Assembly: GCA_046262995.1 (NCBI GenBank)
Contig: JBHELQ010000197.1
Coordinates: 1-6,370 of the forward strand
DNA from: JBHELQ01 sp046262995
GTDB lineage: Bacteria > Actinomycetota > Thermoleophilia > Solirubrobacterales > Thermoleophilaceae
Reading direction: 5' to 3'
Length of the DNA stretch: 6,370 nucleotides
Of this stretch, positions 1-5,530 are shown one piece after another. The notes under the pieces are model-generated. The model was given only the letters and a program-made list of their open reading frames with translations, made no database searches and was not told the origin of the DNA. Every line of letters begins with the position of its first letter. The first letter of the stretch is position 1. Made by a program: the position numbers and the translations under genes.

Positions 1-389
1 TCGCCGATGCCGAGCTCGTCCTCGGCCAGGATCATCCCGCTCGAGGTCACGCCGCGGAGCTTGGCCTCGCCGAGCTCGCTGCCGTCGGGCATGACGGCTC
101 CCGGCCGGGCGACCGCCACCGTCTGTCCGGTGGCCACGTTCGGGGCCCCGCAGACGATCGTGCGCGCCTCGCCCGAGCCGTCGTCCACGGCGCAGACGCT
201 CAGCCGGTCGGCGTCGGGATGGGGCTTTGCCTCCAGCACCCTGCCGACGACGAACGCCGACGGGTCGCCCACCCCGATCCGATGCAGCCGTTCCAGCTTG
301 ATCCCGGCCATCGTCAGGGCGTCCGCGATCTGCTCGGCGTCGAGGCCGGGATCGCAATAGGAGCGCAGCCAGGCGACCGGAACCCTCAC
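1..389 (-). CDS. pheT: Phenylalanyl-tRNA synthetase beta subunit, N-terminal part (runs off the left edge)
   Basis: The beta subunit of the cytoplasmic (alpha-beta)2 PheRS, which charges tRNA-Phe; this subunit carries tRNA-binding and editing domains. Only the first 129 codons are here. The translation begins VRVPVAWLRSYCDPGLDAEQ, typical of the N-terminal B1 region. From about residue 43 it continues into the EMAPII-like OB-fold tRNA-binding domain: HPDADRLSVCAVDDG at 57-71, VCGAPNVATGQ at 79-89 and SSGMILAEDELGIG near the edge. These match the family pattern HPNADKL...CGAPNV...S.GM..SE.ELG. The start is a GTG at 389-387. The ATG that overlaps the pheS stop (394-392) is followed two codons later by TGA, so it cannot be the start. 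The 4-nt gap to pheS implies one transcript and probable translational coupling. The editing and catalytic-like domains lie outside the window. Confidence 0.97.
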   Translation of the reverse strand, partial: MRVPVAWLRSYCDPGLDAEQIADALTMAGIKLERLHRIGVGDPSAFVVGRVLEAKPHPDADRLSVCAVDDGSGEARTIVCGAPNVATGQTVAVARPGAVMPDGSELGEAKLRGVTSSGMILAEDELGIG

Positions 390-393
390 GCCA

Positions 394-1458
394 TCACGCC
401 CCGAACTGCTCCAGCAGCCGCACGTCGTTCTCCCACAGCATGCGCAGGTCCGGCACCCCGTGCTTCAGCGCGGCTATCCGCTCGATGCCCATGCCGAACG
501 CGAAACCCTGCACGCGCTCCGGGTCATAGCCGTTCTCGGCCACATAGCCGAGCACGTTCGGGTCGACCATCCCGGCCCCGAGGATCTCCACCCAGCCCTC
601 GCCCTTGCAGGTCGGGCACCTGGCGGCCCCGACGGATCCGGAACCGCCGCATACGAAGCACGAGACGTCGACCTCGACGCTCGGCTCGGTGAACGGGAAG
701 TAGCCGGGCCGCAGGCGCACCTGCCGCTCCTCGCCGAACATGGCGCGAGCGAAGGCGAGCAGCACGCCCTGCAGGTCGGCCAGCGTGATGTCCTCGTCGA
801 TCGCGAGCCCCTCGAGCTGGTGGAACATCGGCACGTGGGTCGCGTCCGGGGTGTCCGGCCTGTAGACGCGCCCCGGGACGACCACGTAGATCGGCGGCTC
901 CTGCGCCTCCATCGCGCGCACCTGCATCGGCGAGGTGTGCGTGCGGAGCAGTACCTGCTCGCCGAGGTAGAACGTGTCCTGCGGTGAGCGCGCCGGATGC
1001 TCCGGCGGGTGGTTCAGGGCGGTGAAGTTGTAGTACTCGTACTCGACCTCCGGGCCCTCGAGCACCTCGAAGCCGAGGCCGACGAAGACGTCCTCGAGCT
1101 CGCGCCGGATCTGCGAGACCAGGTGCAGGTGGCCGGCCGGCTGCGGCGGGTCGCCGGGCAACGTCACGTCGATCGTGTCCTCGCCCAGGCGCTGGTCGAG
1201 CTCCGCGGCCTCGAGCGCCTCGGTCCGCGCCTGCAGCCGGGCCTCGATCGCCTGCTTGGCCTGATTCGCGGCCTTGCCGGCCGGGCCTCGCTCCGCCGCC
1301 GGCAGCTCGCCGATCGCGCGCAGGGCTTGTGTCAGCTCGGCCTTCCGGCCCAGGTACCGGACCCTCAGCTCCTCGAGCTCCGCGCTCGTCCCGGCCGCGC
1401 CGATCGCCGCCTCGGCCTCGCTGCTGATCTCGTCGAAGCGGACGCTTGGCTCAGGCAT
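394..1458 (-). CDS. pheS: Phenylalanyl-tRNA synthetase alpha subunit
   Basis: The catalytic alpha subunit of PheRS, which makes Phe-AMP and transfers Phe to tRNA-Phe. The protein has 354 residues, a little longer than the enterobacterial form. Residues 1-95 are a charged helical coiled-coil arm with the family motif RVRYLGRKAELT (32-43). The class II core follows: motif 1 region GFEVLEGPEVE (129-139), RTHTSPMQVR (172-181), motif 2 GRVYRPDTPDATHVPMFHQLEG (split as GRVYRPDTPD at 196 onward and ATHVPMFHQLEG to 217), FTEPSVEVD (256-264), and motif 3 FGMGIERIAALKHGVPDLR (321-339). Residues 267-284 hold four cysteines (C267, C270, C281, C284), a zinc-ribbon-like insertion absent from E. coli PheS but present in many other bacterial forms. 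The ATG start at 1458-1456 lies inside the last codons of the upstream methyltransferase (8-nt overlap). AGGA sits 9 nt upstream, one of the better ribosome sites in the window. Confidence 0.98.
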   Translation of the reverse strand: MPEPSVRFDEISSEAEAAIGAAGTSAELEELRVRYLGRKAELTQALRAIGELPAAERGPAGKAANQAKQAIEARLQARTEALEAAELDQRLGEDTIDVTLPGDPPQPAGHLHLVSQIRRELEDVFVGLGFEVLEGPEVEYEYYNFTALNHPPEHPARSPQDTFYLGEQVLLRTHTSPMQVRAMEAQEPPIYVVVPGRVYRPDTPDATHVPMFHQLEGLAIDEDITLADLQGVLLAFARAMFGEERQVRLRPGYFPFTEPSVEVDVSCFVCGGSGSVGAARCPTCKGEGWVEILGAGMVDPNVLGYVAENGYDPERVQGFAFGMGIERIAALKHGVPDLRMLWENDVRLLEQFGA

Positions 1459-2137
1459 GGCCGGCCATCCTATTTGCGACCTCGTACAGCGCAACGGTCG
1501 TCGCCATGGCCGCGTTGAGCGAGTCCGGCCCGTCCCGACGCAGCGGGATTCGGGCCGTGGCGTCAGCGGAGCGAAGCAGCTCGTCGGGGAGGCCCTGACG
1601 TTCGGCACCGACGCACAAGACCACCGGCGGCTCCAGTTCGACCTCGCCCAGGGAGCGCTCCGCGCCGGGGTCCAACGCCAGCCGCGCGCCGCGGAGCTCG
1701 GAGAAGGCAGCCCGCGCGGGCGGCCGCGCGAACAGCGAGCCCATGCTGGCGCGCACGGCCTTGGGCGAAAACGGGTCGGCGCAGCCCGGCCCGAGGACGA
1801 CCGGCCCGTCGCAGAGGGCGTGCGCCGAACGGATGATCGAGCCGACGTTGCCCGGGTCACCGACGCCGTGCAGGTACACGCCGAGCGCACCGCCGGGCTC
1901 CGACCAGCGCCGCCGGAAGACCCCCGCCGCGCGCGTTCCCGAGCCGAGCGAGCTGACGGCGTCGAGCAGCGCCGGCTCCACGTCGTCGCCCGCCACGAGC
2001 AGGAACTCCGGCTCCCATCGCGCGGCCGCAACCAGGTCCTCGCCCTCGGCCACGAACAGGTCGAGCCGCTCCCGCCAGCGCTTGTCGTGCAGCTTGCGGA
2101 TCGTCTTGAGCTTGTCGTTGTCGGCTGAAGTGATCAT
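1451..2137 (-). CDS. SpoU/TrmH-family RNA 2'-O-methyltransferase
   Basis: A 228-residue SAM-dependent RNA ribose methyltransferase of the knotted SPOUT class. The N-terminal part (about 1-50: MITSADNDKLKTIRKL, then FVAEGEDLVAAA) resembles the L30e-like substrate-binding domain that precedes many SpoU enzymes. All three SpoU motifs are present. Motif 1 is GDPGNVGSIIRSAHA (93-107, with N97 and R103), motif 2 is LCVGAERQGLP (174-184, with E179), and motif 3 is IPLRRDGPDSLNAAMATTVA (197-216, with S206-L207-N208). These residues form the SAM-binding knot and active site. The target (23S rRNA or tRNA) cannot be read from the sequence. In Mycobacterium tuberculosis the gene in the same place after rplT is annotated tsnR, so a large-subunit rRNA target is plausible but inferred. 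The protein is rather short for the family. The ATG at 2137 has no Shine-Dalgarno sequence and lies just 6 nt after the T-run of an intrinsic terminator. No ATG or GTG start lies in frame between the rplT stop and this ATG. Confidence 0.93.
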   Translation of the reverse strand: MITSADNDKLKTIRKLHDKRWRERLDLFVAEGEDLVAAARWEPEFLLVAGDDVEPALLDAVSSLGSGTRAAGVFRRRWSEPGGALGVYLHGVGDPGNVGSIIRSAHALCDGPVVLGPGCADPFSPKAVRASMGSLFARPPARAAFSELRGARLALDPGAERSLGEVELEPPVVLCVGAERQGLPDELLRSADATARIPLRRDGPDSLNAAMATTVALYEVANRMAGHA

Positions 2138-2143
2138 GAAATG

Positions 2144-2167
2144 AAAAGGGCGCCTCGCTGGGCGCCC
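2144..2167 (-). terminator. Intrinsic terminator between rplT and the methyltransferase
   Basis: Read on the minus strand, this is a perfect 7-bp GC stem GGGCGCC (2167-2161), a 6-nt loop CAGCGA (2160-2155), the second arm GGCGCCC (2154-2148) and then TTTT (2147-2144). This is the classical Rho-independent layout, though the T-run is short. It lies 29 nt after the rplT stop codon, so it would end the infC-rpmI-rplT transcript. Because methyltransferase-pheS-pheT have no visible promoter of their own, it more likely works as a partial terminator or attenuator than as the end of an operon. Confidence 0.72.
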
Positions 2168-2219
2168 GGGATTCGTGTCGGCTGCGGTAGAGGGATCAGG
2201 CAGCCACAGCCTCCCGGGC
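2164..2219 (-). promoter_or_regulatory. Candidate antiterminator pairing over the rplT stop codon
   Basis: On the minus strand the 16 nt GCCCGGGAGGCTGTGG (2219-2204, the end of rplT) can pair in two halves downstream. GCCCGGGA (2219-2212) matches TCCCGGGC (2171-2164) perfectly, and GGCTGTGG (2211-2204) matches CCGCAGCC (2187-2180) with one G-U pair. An 8-nt bulge (2179-2172) and a 16-nt loop containing the rplT TGA complete the fold. TCCCGGGC uses 2167-2164, which are four of the seven bases in the 5' arm of the terminator, so the two structures exclude each other. The 5' arm is coding sequence, so a ribosome finishing rplT would mask it. The pairing is seen directly; the regulatory role is inferred, and CCCGGG palindromes are common in such GC-rich DNA. 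Confidence 0.42.
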
Positions 2220-2555
2220 TCGCTCGGCAAAACGTCGGAACGTCTCAGGGTCGCGCACGGCGATGTCCGCCAGCGCCTTGCGGTCGAGCTCCACCCCGGC
2301 CTCGCGCAGCCCGTGCATGAGCTGGGAGTAGGACAGCCCCTCGCGGCGGGCCGCCGCGTTGATGCGCACGATCCACAGCCGCCGGAAGTCGCGCTTGCGA
2401 TTGCGCCGGTCGCGATACGCGTACTGGTCCGCCTTGAGCAGCGCTTCCTTCGCGAGCTTGTAGCTCTTGCTGGCCTGCCCGCGATAGCCCTTCGCCCGCG
2501 CGAGCGTGGCGCGGCGCTTCTTGCGCCCGTGCACGGACCGCTTGACACGGCTCAC
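2196..2555 (-). CDS. rplT: Large ribosomal subunit protein bL20
   Basis: bL20 of the 50S subunit, an early-assembling 23S rRNA-binding protein. It has 119 residues, the normal length. The N-terminal half is a very basic extension (MSRVKRSVHGRKKRRATLARAKGYRGQ split as MSRVKRSVHGRKKRR and ARAKGYRGQ). It is followed by the conserved RDRRNRKRDFRRLWIVRINA (48-67) and then the globular domain with GLSYSQLMHGL (74-84). The start is GTG at 2555-2553, giving a 4-nt GTGA overlap with the rpmI stop and hence translational coupling. AAGGAG lies about 12 nt upstream, inside rpmI. In E. coli and Bacillus, L20 represses its own operon by binding mRNA. The leader hairpin upstream of rpmI in this window is a possible counterpart, but that is inference. 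Confidence 0.99.
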   Translation of the reverse strand: MSRVKRSVHGRKKRRATLARAKGYRGQASKSYKLAKEALLKADQYAYRDRRNRKRDFRRLWIVRINAAARREGLSYSQLMHGLREAGVELDRKALADIAVRDPETFRRFAERAREAVAA

Positions 2556-2746
2556 GAGTGCATCAGCTCCTTGACCCGCTTGCGGTCCTGACTCGTGACC
2601 TCGACCGGCCGCCCCAGCCGCCGCCTGCGCTTGGCGTTCTTCTTACCCAGGTTGTGGCTCGTCATCGAGTGCCGCGCGCGCAGCTTGCCGCCGGCGGTCT
2701 TGCGAAAGCGCTTCTTGGCGCCCGAATGGGTCTTCATCTTCGGCAC
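2552..2746 (-). CDS. rpmI: Large ribosomal subunit protein bL35
   Basis: bL35 of the 50S subunit. It has 64 residues, the usual size, and is rich in Lys and Arg. The family signature is complete: PKMKTHSGAKKRFRKTAGGK (2-21), RHSMTSHNLGKKN (25-37) and then a basic stretch KRRRRLGRP (39-47). The start is GTG at 2746-2744. Only a weak AGG lies in front of it, so initiation may rely on coupling or on the structure in the 144-nt gap upstream. Its TGA shares four bases with the rplT start. The place between infC and rplT is the near-universal location for this gene. Confidence 0.98.
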   Translation of the reverse strand: MPKMKTHSGAKKRFRKTAGGKLRARHSMTSHNLGKKNAKRRRRLGRPVEVTSQDRKRVKELMHS

Positions 2747-2809
2747 GACGGCCTATTGAAGCAGAAGGTACGGGGGCGCCCTGCACGCGCTCGCCCGCCG
2801 GGCAGCCTA

Positions 2810-2865
2810 CGAGCGTGGGCCGAGTTTGTTCCCGTATGGGTAACAAAGTCAGCCCACACGGCTCG
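2810..2865 (-). promoter_or_regulatory. Long imperfect hairpin in the infC-rpmI gap (candidate mRNA operator for rpmI-rplT)
   Basis: The 144-nt gap between infC and rpmI (2747-2890) holds a nested dyad of about 20 bp. Read on the plus strand, arms pair in order: CGAGC (2810-2814) with GCTCG (2861-2865); GTGGGC (2815-2820) with GCCCAC (2852-2857); TTTGTT (2825-2830) with AACAAA (2842-2847); and CCC (2831-2833) with GGG (2838-2840) around a 4-nt loop. A symmetric 4-by-4 internal loop (CGAG/GTCA), a bulged base at 2841 and a 3-nt bulge at 2858-2860 interrupt it. No T-run follows, so it is not a terminator. The A/T-rich core stands out from the GC-rich surroundings. E. coli L20 represses rpmI-rplT through RNA structure in the same interval, which makes an autoregulatory site a reasonable hypothesis. 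Known L20 leader consensus features were not compared. Confidence 0.5.
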
Positions 2866-2890
2866 GGGCCGGCTGATCCCCGCTCGGCCG

Positions 2891-3472
2891 CTAGGCGCCC
2901 TGGGCGGCGCCCTGCGCGTCCGGCTTGCCCTTCAGCGGAGCCAGCAGCATCGTCATGTTGCGGCCGTCCTGCTGGGGGCGCTGCTCGACGGTGCCGAGCT
3001 CGGCGACATCCTCGGCCAACCGCATCAGCAGCCGCTCCCCGCGCTCGGGGTGGCTCTGCTCGCGGCCGCGGAACATGATCGTGACCTTGACCCTGTCGTC
3101 GCCCTTCAGGAAGCGCACGACGTGGTTCTTCTTCGTCTCGTAGTCGTTCGTGGCGATCTTCGGCCGCAGCTTGATCTCCCGCACATTCACCTGCTTCTGG
3201 TGGCGGCGCGCGGCCTTCGCCTTCTGCTCCTGCTCGTACTTGTACTTCGAGTAGTCGAGCACTCGGCAGACGGGCGGCCGCGAGTCGGCGGCCACCTCGA
3301 CCAGGTCCAGGTCGCGCTCCTGCGCGTAGCGCAGGGCGTCATCGATGGCGATCACGCCGATCTGCGTGCCGTCGTCGCCGATCAAGCGCACCTCGGGCAC
3401 TCGGATCCGCTCGTTGATCCGTGTCTCGTCGCGCTCCGGCATGCGCCGATCGAACTTCTTGGGGATCGGCAC
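2891..3472 (-). CDS. infC: Translation initiation factor IF-3
   Basis: IF3 binds the 30S subunit, checks start-codon and initiator-tRNA pairing and prevents premature 70S formation. The protein has 193 residues from the GTG at 3472. The N-terminal domain begins at TRINERIRVPEVRLIG (17-32). The IF3 signature RVLDYSKYKY is at 70-79, followed by the lysine-rich linker and a C-terminal domain with KLRPKIATNDYETKKNH (101-117), FLKGDDRVKVTIMFRGRE (121-138) and RNMTMLLAP (171-179). The tail GKPDAQGAAQGA is low-complexity. The start is uncertain. GTG at 3472 is the only start codon after an in-frame TAG six codons upstream but lacks a Shine-Dalgarno sequence. An ATG at 3442 would give 183 residues with all conserved parts, and AAGAAG well upstream of it is a weak site. 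The gene lies between a probable promoter in the thrS-infC gap and rpmI. Confidence 0.97.
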   Translation of the reverse strand: MPIPKKFDRRMPERDETRINERIRVPEVRLIGDDGTQIGVIAIDDALRYAQERDLDLVEVAADSRPPVCRVLDYSKYKYEQEQKAKAARRHQKQVNVREIKLRPKIATNDYETKKNHVVRFLKGDDRVKVTIMFRGREQSHPERGERLLMRLAEDVAELGTVEQRPQQDGRNMTMLLAPLKGKPDAQGAAQGA

Positions 3473-3532
3473 TAGGCGAAGATGCGGCTAGACGTCAAAG
3501 GCAGATGGTCGTCGACTCGGGAGAGGACACGG

Positions 3533-3555
3533 ACGCGTCAGCGGCGGTCACGCGT
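3533..3555 (-). repeat. ACGCGT inverted pair in the infC leader (possible small hairpin)
   Basis: Two copies of the palindrome ACGCGT (3550-3555 and 3533-3538) can pair as a 6-bp stem around an 11-nt loop. The stop codon of the small upstream ORF (3540-3538) runs into the 3' arm, so translation of that ORF would disturb the stem. No T-run follows. The stem is short and may be chance in such GC-rich DNA. Confidence 0.25.
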
Positions 3556-3573
3556 GCTGTGGGTGCCCTTCAT
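3538..3573 (-). CDS. Possible leaderless upstream ORF of infC (11 residues)
   Basis: In the thrS-infC gap, ATG at 3573-3571 opens an 11-codon ORF, MKGTHSTRDRR, ending in TGA at 3540-3538. The ATG begins 10 nt after the last base of the TATACT -10 candidate, so the expected transcription start falls at or within about 3 nt of the AUG. That is the geometry of a leaderless mRNA, which is common in actinobacteria. The peptide has no run of a single amino acid that would suggest classical attenuation, although three of the last four residues are Arg. It could be a regulatory leader peptide or a chance ORF; nothing here proves translation. Confidence 0.25.
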   Translation of the reverse strand: MKGTHSTRDRR

Positions 3574-3582
3574 TCGCGAGCG

Positions 3583-3588
3583 AGTATA
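3583..3588 (-). promoter_or_regulatory. Candidate -10 element (TATACT) for infC-rpmI-rplT
   Basis: TATACT reads on the minus strand at 3588-3583, seven bases after the thrS stop codon. It matches five of six bases of the TATAAT consensus in a strongly GC-rich region, where such a match is uncommon. No recognisable -35 hexamer lies 16-18 nt upstream; that stretch is GC-rich coding sequence of thrS. The predicted start would be near 3576-3573, giving an infC leader of about 100 nt. An internal promoter here would let infC and the ribosomal proteins be expressed independently of thrS. Confidence 0.42.
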
Positions 3589-3595
3589 GCGGCGG

Positions 3596-5518
3596 TCAGG
3601 CGCCCCGGGCCCGGATTTCGTCGAGCGCGCTACGAGCGAACTCGGAGACGGGCACGCTGCCCTGGTCGCCCTTCCCGTGCCGGCGGATCGCCACGGAGCC
3701 GTCCCGCTGCTCCTGATCCCCCACGACCAGCATGTACGGGACCTTGCGCAGCTCTGCCTCGCGGATCTTGCGGCCGACCGACTCGGCTCGCTCGTCCACG
3801 TCCGCGCGCAGTCCCGCTTCCCTCAGCTCCCGGGCGACCTGCCGCCCGTACTCGGCGTGGCGGTCCGCGATCGGGAGGACAGCGGCCTGAACGTGCACGA
3901 GCCAGAGCGGGAACTCGCCCGCATAGTGCTCGGTCAGGATGCCGATGAAGCGCTCGAACGAGCCGAGCAGCGCGCGGTGGATCATCACCGGCGTGTGCTC
4001 GGAGTCGTCGGCCCCGGTGTAGGCGAGCCCGAAGCGCTCCGGCATGCCGTAGTCGAGCTGCACGGTGCCGAGCTGCCACGAGCGCCCGATCGAGTCGGTC
4101 ATGTGCAGGTCGATCTTCGGCCCGTAGAAGGCGCCGTCGCCCTCGTTCACCTGGAAGTCCAGGCCGCGGCGGCGCAGGGCGCCGTCGAGGGCCGCCTCGG
4201 CGCGGTCCCACATCGGGTCCGTGCCGATCCGCTGCTCGGGCCGCGTGGACAGCTCCAGCCGGGGCTCGAAGCCGAACAGCCTGTAGATCACGAAACCCTG
4301 GTCCAGGCACCCGAGCACCTCGTCCTCGATCTGGTCCTCGGTGCAGAAGATGTGGGCGTCGTCCTGCACGAACGCACGGACGCGCAGCAGGCCGTGCAGC
4401 ACGCCACTCGCCTCGTGGCGATGGACGTGGCCGGCCTCTGAGTAGCGGATCGGGAGGTCGCGGTAGGAGCGTCGCTCCGACCCGTAGATCTGGATGTGGG
4501 CGGGGCAGTTCATGGGCTTCAGGCCCATCTCGCGCCCCTCGACCTCCGCGAAGTACATGTTGTCGCGGAACTTGTCCCAGTGCCCCGAGTCCTTCCACAG
4601 CTGCACGTCCGAGAGGATCGGCGTGCGCACCTCCTCGTAGCCGCGCTTGTCGTTCTCCTCGCGCACCAGCTGCACCAGCTCGTTCCAGAGGGTGATCCCC
4701 GCGGGCCGCCAGAAGGGCATTCCGGGCGCGAGCTCGCTGAACATGAACAGCCCGAGCTCCCGGCCCAGCCTGCGGTGGTCGCGGGCGCGCGCCTCCTCGA
4801 GCAGGCGCAGGTGCTCCTCGAGCTCATCCTTCGAGAGGAAGGCCGTTCCGTATATGCGGGTCAGCATCTGCCGCTCCGCGTCACCGCGCCAGTAGGCGCC
4901 GGCCACGCTCGTGAGCTTGAACGCCTTGATCCGCTTGGTGCTCGGCCCGTGCGGGCCGCGGCAGAGGTCCACGAAGGGGCCGTTGCGATAGAGCGACACG
5001 CTCTCCACCCCCTGGTCGCGCACCAGGTCCTCGATCAGCTCGACCTTGTAGGGCTGGTCCTCGGAGCGGAAGCGCTCGATCGCCTCGGCGGCGGGCAGCT
5101 CGGAGCGCTCGAAGGGCTCGTCCGCGCCCACGTGCTGGCGCATGCGCTCCTCCACGCGCGGCAGGTCGTCCTCCGAGACCCTGACCCCCTCCGGGAACTC
5201 GAAGTCGTAGTAGAAGCCGTCCTCGACAGGCGGGCCGATCGAGAGCCTCGTGCCGGGCCACAGCTCCGTGACCGCGGTCGCCAGCACGTGGGCGGCGTCG
5301 TGGCGGATCAGCCATAGGGCGTCCGCGCCATCCCGCGAGGTGACGATTTCGATGCGCTCGCCGGCCGGGAGCGGCGCGCCCAGATCCTGCAGGTCGCCGT
5401 TCACGCGCACGCCCAGCGCCGCCCGCGCCAGGCCTACGCCGATCGCCCGGGCCGCGTCGGCGCCGGTCGCGCCGCTCGGCAGCTCGAGCGGCGAGCCGTC
5501 GGGGAGGAACACCTTCAT
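3596..5518 (-). CDS. thrS: Threonyl-tRNA synthetase
   Basis: Charges tRNA-Thr and hydrolyses mischarged Ser-tRNA-Thr. It is full length at 640 residues (E. coli: 642). The TGS domain is about 1-61 (MKVFLPDGSPLELPSGATG). The N2 editing domain holds the conserved RHDAAHVLA with H73 and H77, and CRGPHGPS with C186 and H190. The class II core begins near 250 with GLFMFSELAPGMPFWRPAG (256-274). Motif 2 is HRHEASGVLHGLLRVRAFVQ (366-385), and motif 3 is TPVMIHRALLGSFERFIGIL (509-528). The catalytic zinc ligands are C338 (MNCPAH), H389 (DDAHIF) and H514 (MIHRA). The anticodon-binding domain covers about 538-640 with the characteristic RADVDERAESVGRKIREAEL (571-590) and VPYMLVVGDQE (593-603). The start is ATG at 5518, 12 nt after the stop of the glycosyltransferase, with only a weak purine stretch (GTGAGA) before it. 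No T-box leader can fit in that gap. Confidence 0.99.
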   Translation of the reverse strand: MKVFLPDGSPLELPSGATGADAARAIGVGLARAALGVRVNGDLQDLGAPLPAGERIEIVTSRDGADALWLIRHDAAHVLATAVTELWPGTRLSIGPPVEDGFYYDFEFPEGVRVSEDDLPRVEERMRQHVGADEPFERSELPAAEAIERFRSEDQPYKVELIEDLVRDQGVESVSLYRNGPFVDLCRGPHGPSTKRIKAFKLTSVAGAYWRGDAERQMLTRIYGTAFLSKDELEEHLRLLEEARARDHRRLGRELGLFMFSELAPGMPFWRPAGITLWNELVQLVREENDKRGYEEVRTPILSDVQLWKDSGHWDKFRDNMYFAEVEGREMGLKPMNCPAHIQIYGSERRSYRDLPIRYSEAGHVHRHEASGVLHGLLRVRAFVQDDAHIFCTEDQIEDEVLGCLDQGFVIYRLFGFEPRLELSTRPEQRIGTDPMWDRAEAALDGALRRRGLDFQVNEGDGAFYGPKIDLHMTDSIGRSWQLGTVQLDYGMPERFGLAYTGADDSEHTPVMIHRALLGSFERFIGILTEHYAGEFPLWLVHVQAAVLPIADRHAEYGRQVARELREAGLRADVDERAESVGRKIREAELRKVPYMLVVGDQEQRDGSVAIRRHGKGDQGSVPVSEFARSALDEIRARGA

Positions 5519-5530
5519 CCGCGTCTCACG

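Noticed and set aside
997..1518. Long plus-strand open frames opposite pheS and thrS (for example 997-1518, 3677-4441, 4496-5317)
   Set aside because: They lie antisense to genes with complete, recognisable family motifs. Their predicted proteins are Arg/Ala/Leu/Val-rich with no recognisable domain, as expected of shadow frames in high-GC DNA.
2138..2195. Phe-rich leader peptide for pheST attenuation (TTT and TTC codons just before 2137)
   Set aside because: The frame P-F-H-F before the ATG has no start codon between the rplT stop and 2137. Only two Phe codons occur, and the terminator lies upstream of them rather than downstream.
2791..2803. Short inverted repeat GCCC/GGGC (2793-2803) in the infC-rpmI gap
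   Set aside because: Only four base pairs around a 3-nt loop, no T-run, and such motifs are frequent at this base composition. It may be part of a larger fold but cannot stand alone.
3470..3498. Promoter with TTGACG (-35 at 3498-3493) directly upstream of infC
   Set aside because: At 16-18 nt spacing the -10 candidates (CCTAGT, CTAGTG, TAGTGC) match the consensus poorly and overlap the GTG start codon, so a promoter here is unlikely to serve infC.
3605..3614. Palindrome CCGGGCCCGG near the end of thrS
   Set aside because: It lies within thrS coding sequence, has no loop for an RNA hairpin and no T-run, and is composed only of G and C in a GC-rich genome, so chance is the simplest reading.
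5519..5530. T-box or other leader for thrS
   Set aside because: Only 12 nt separate the glycosyltransferase stop from the thrS ATG, too little for any riboswitch. A leader inside the upstream coding region would be needed, and I saw no T-box sequence there.
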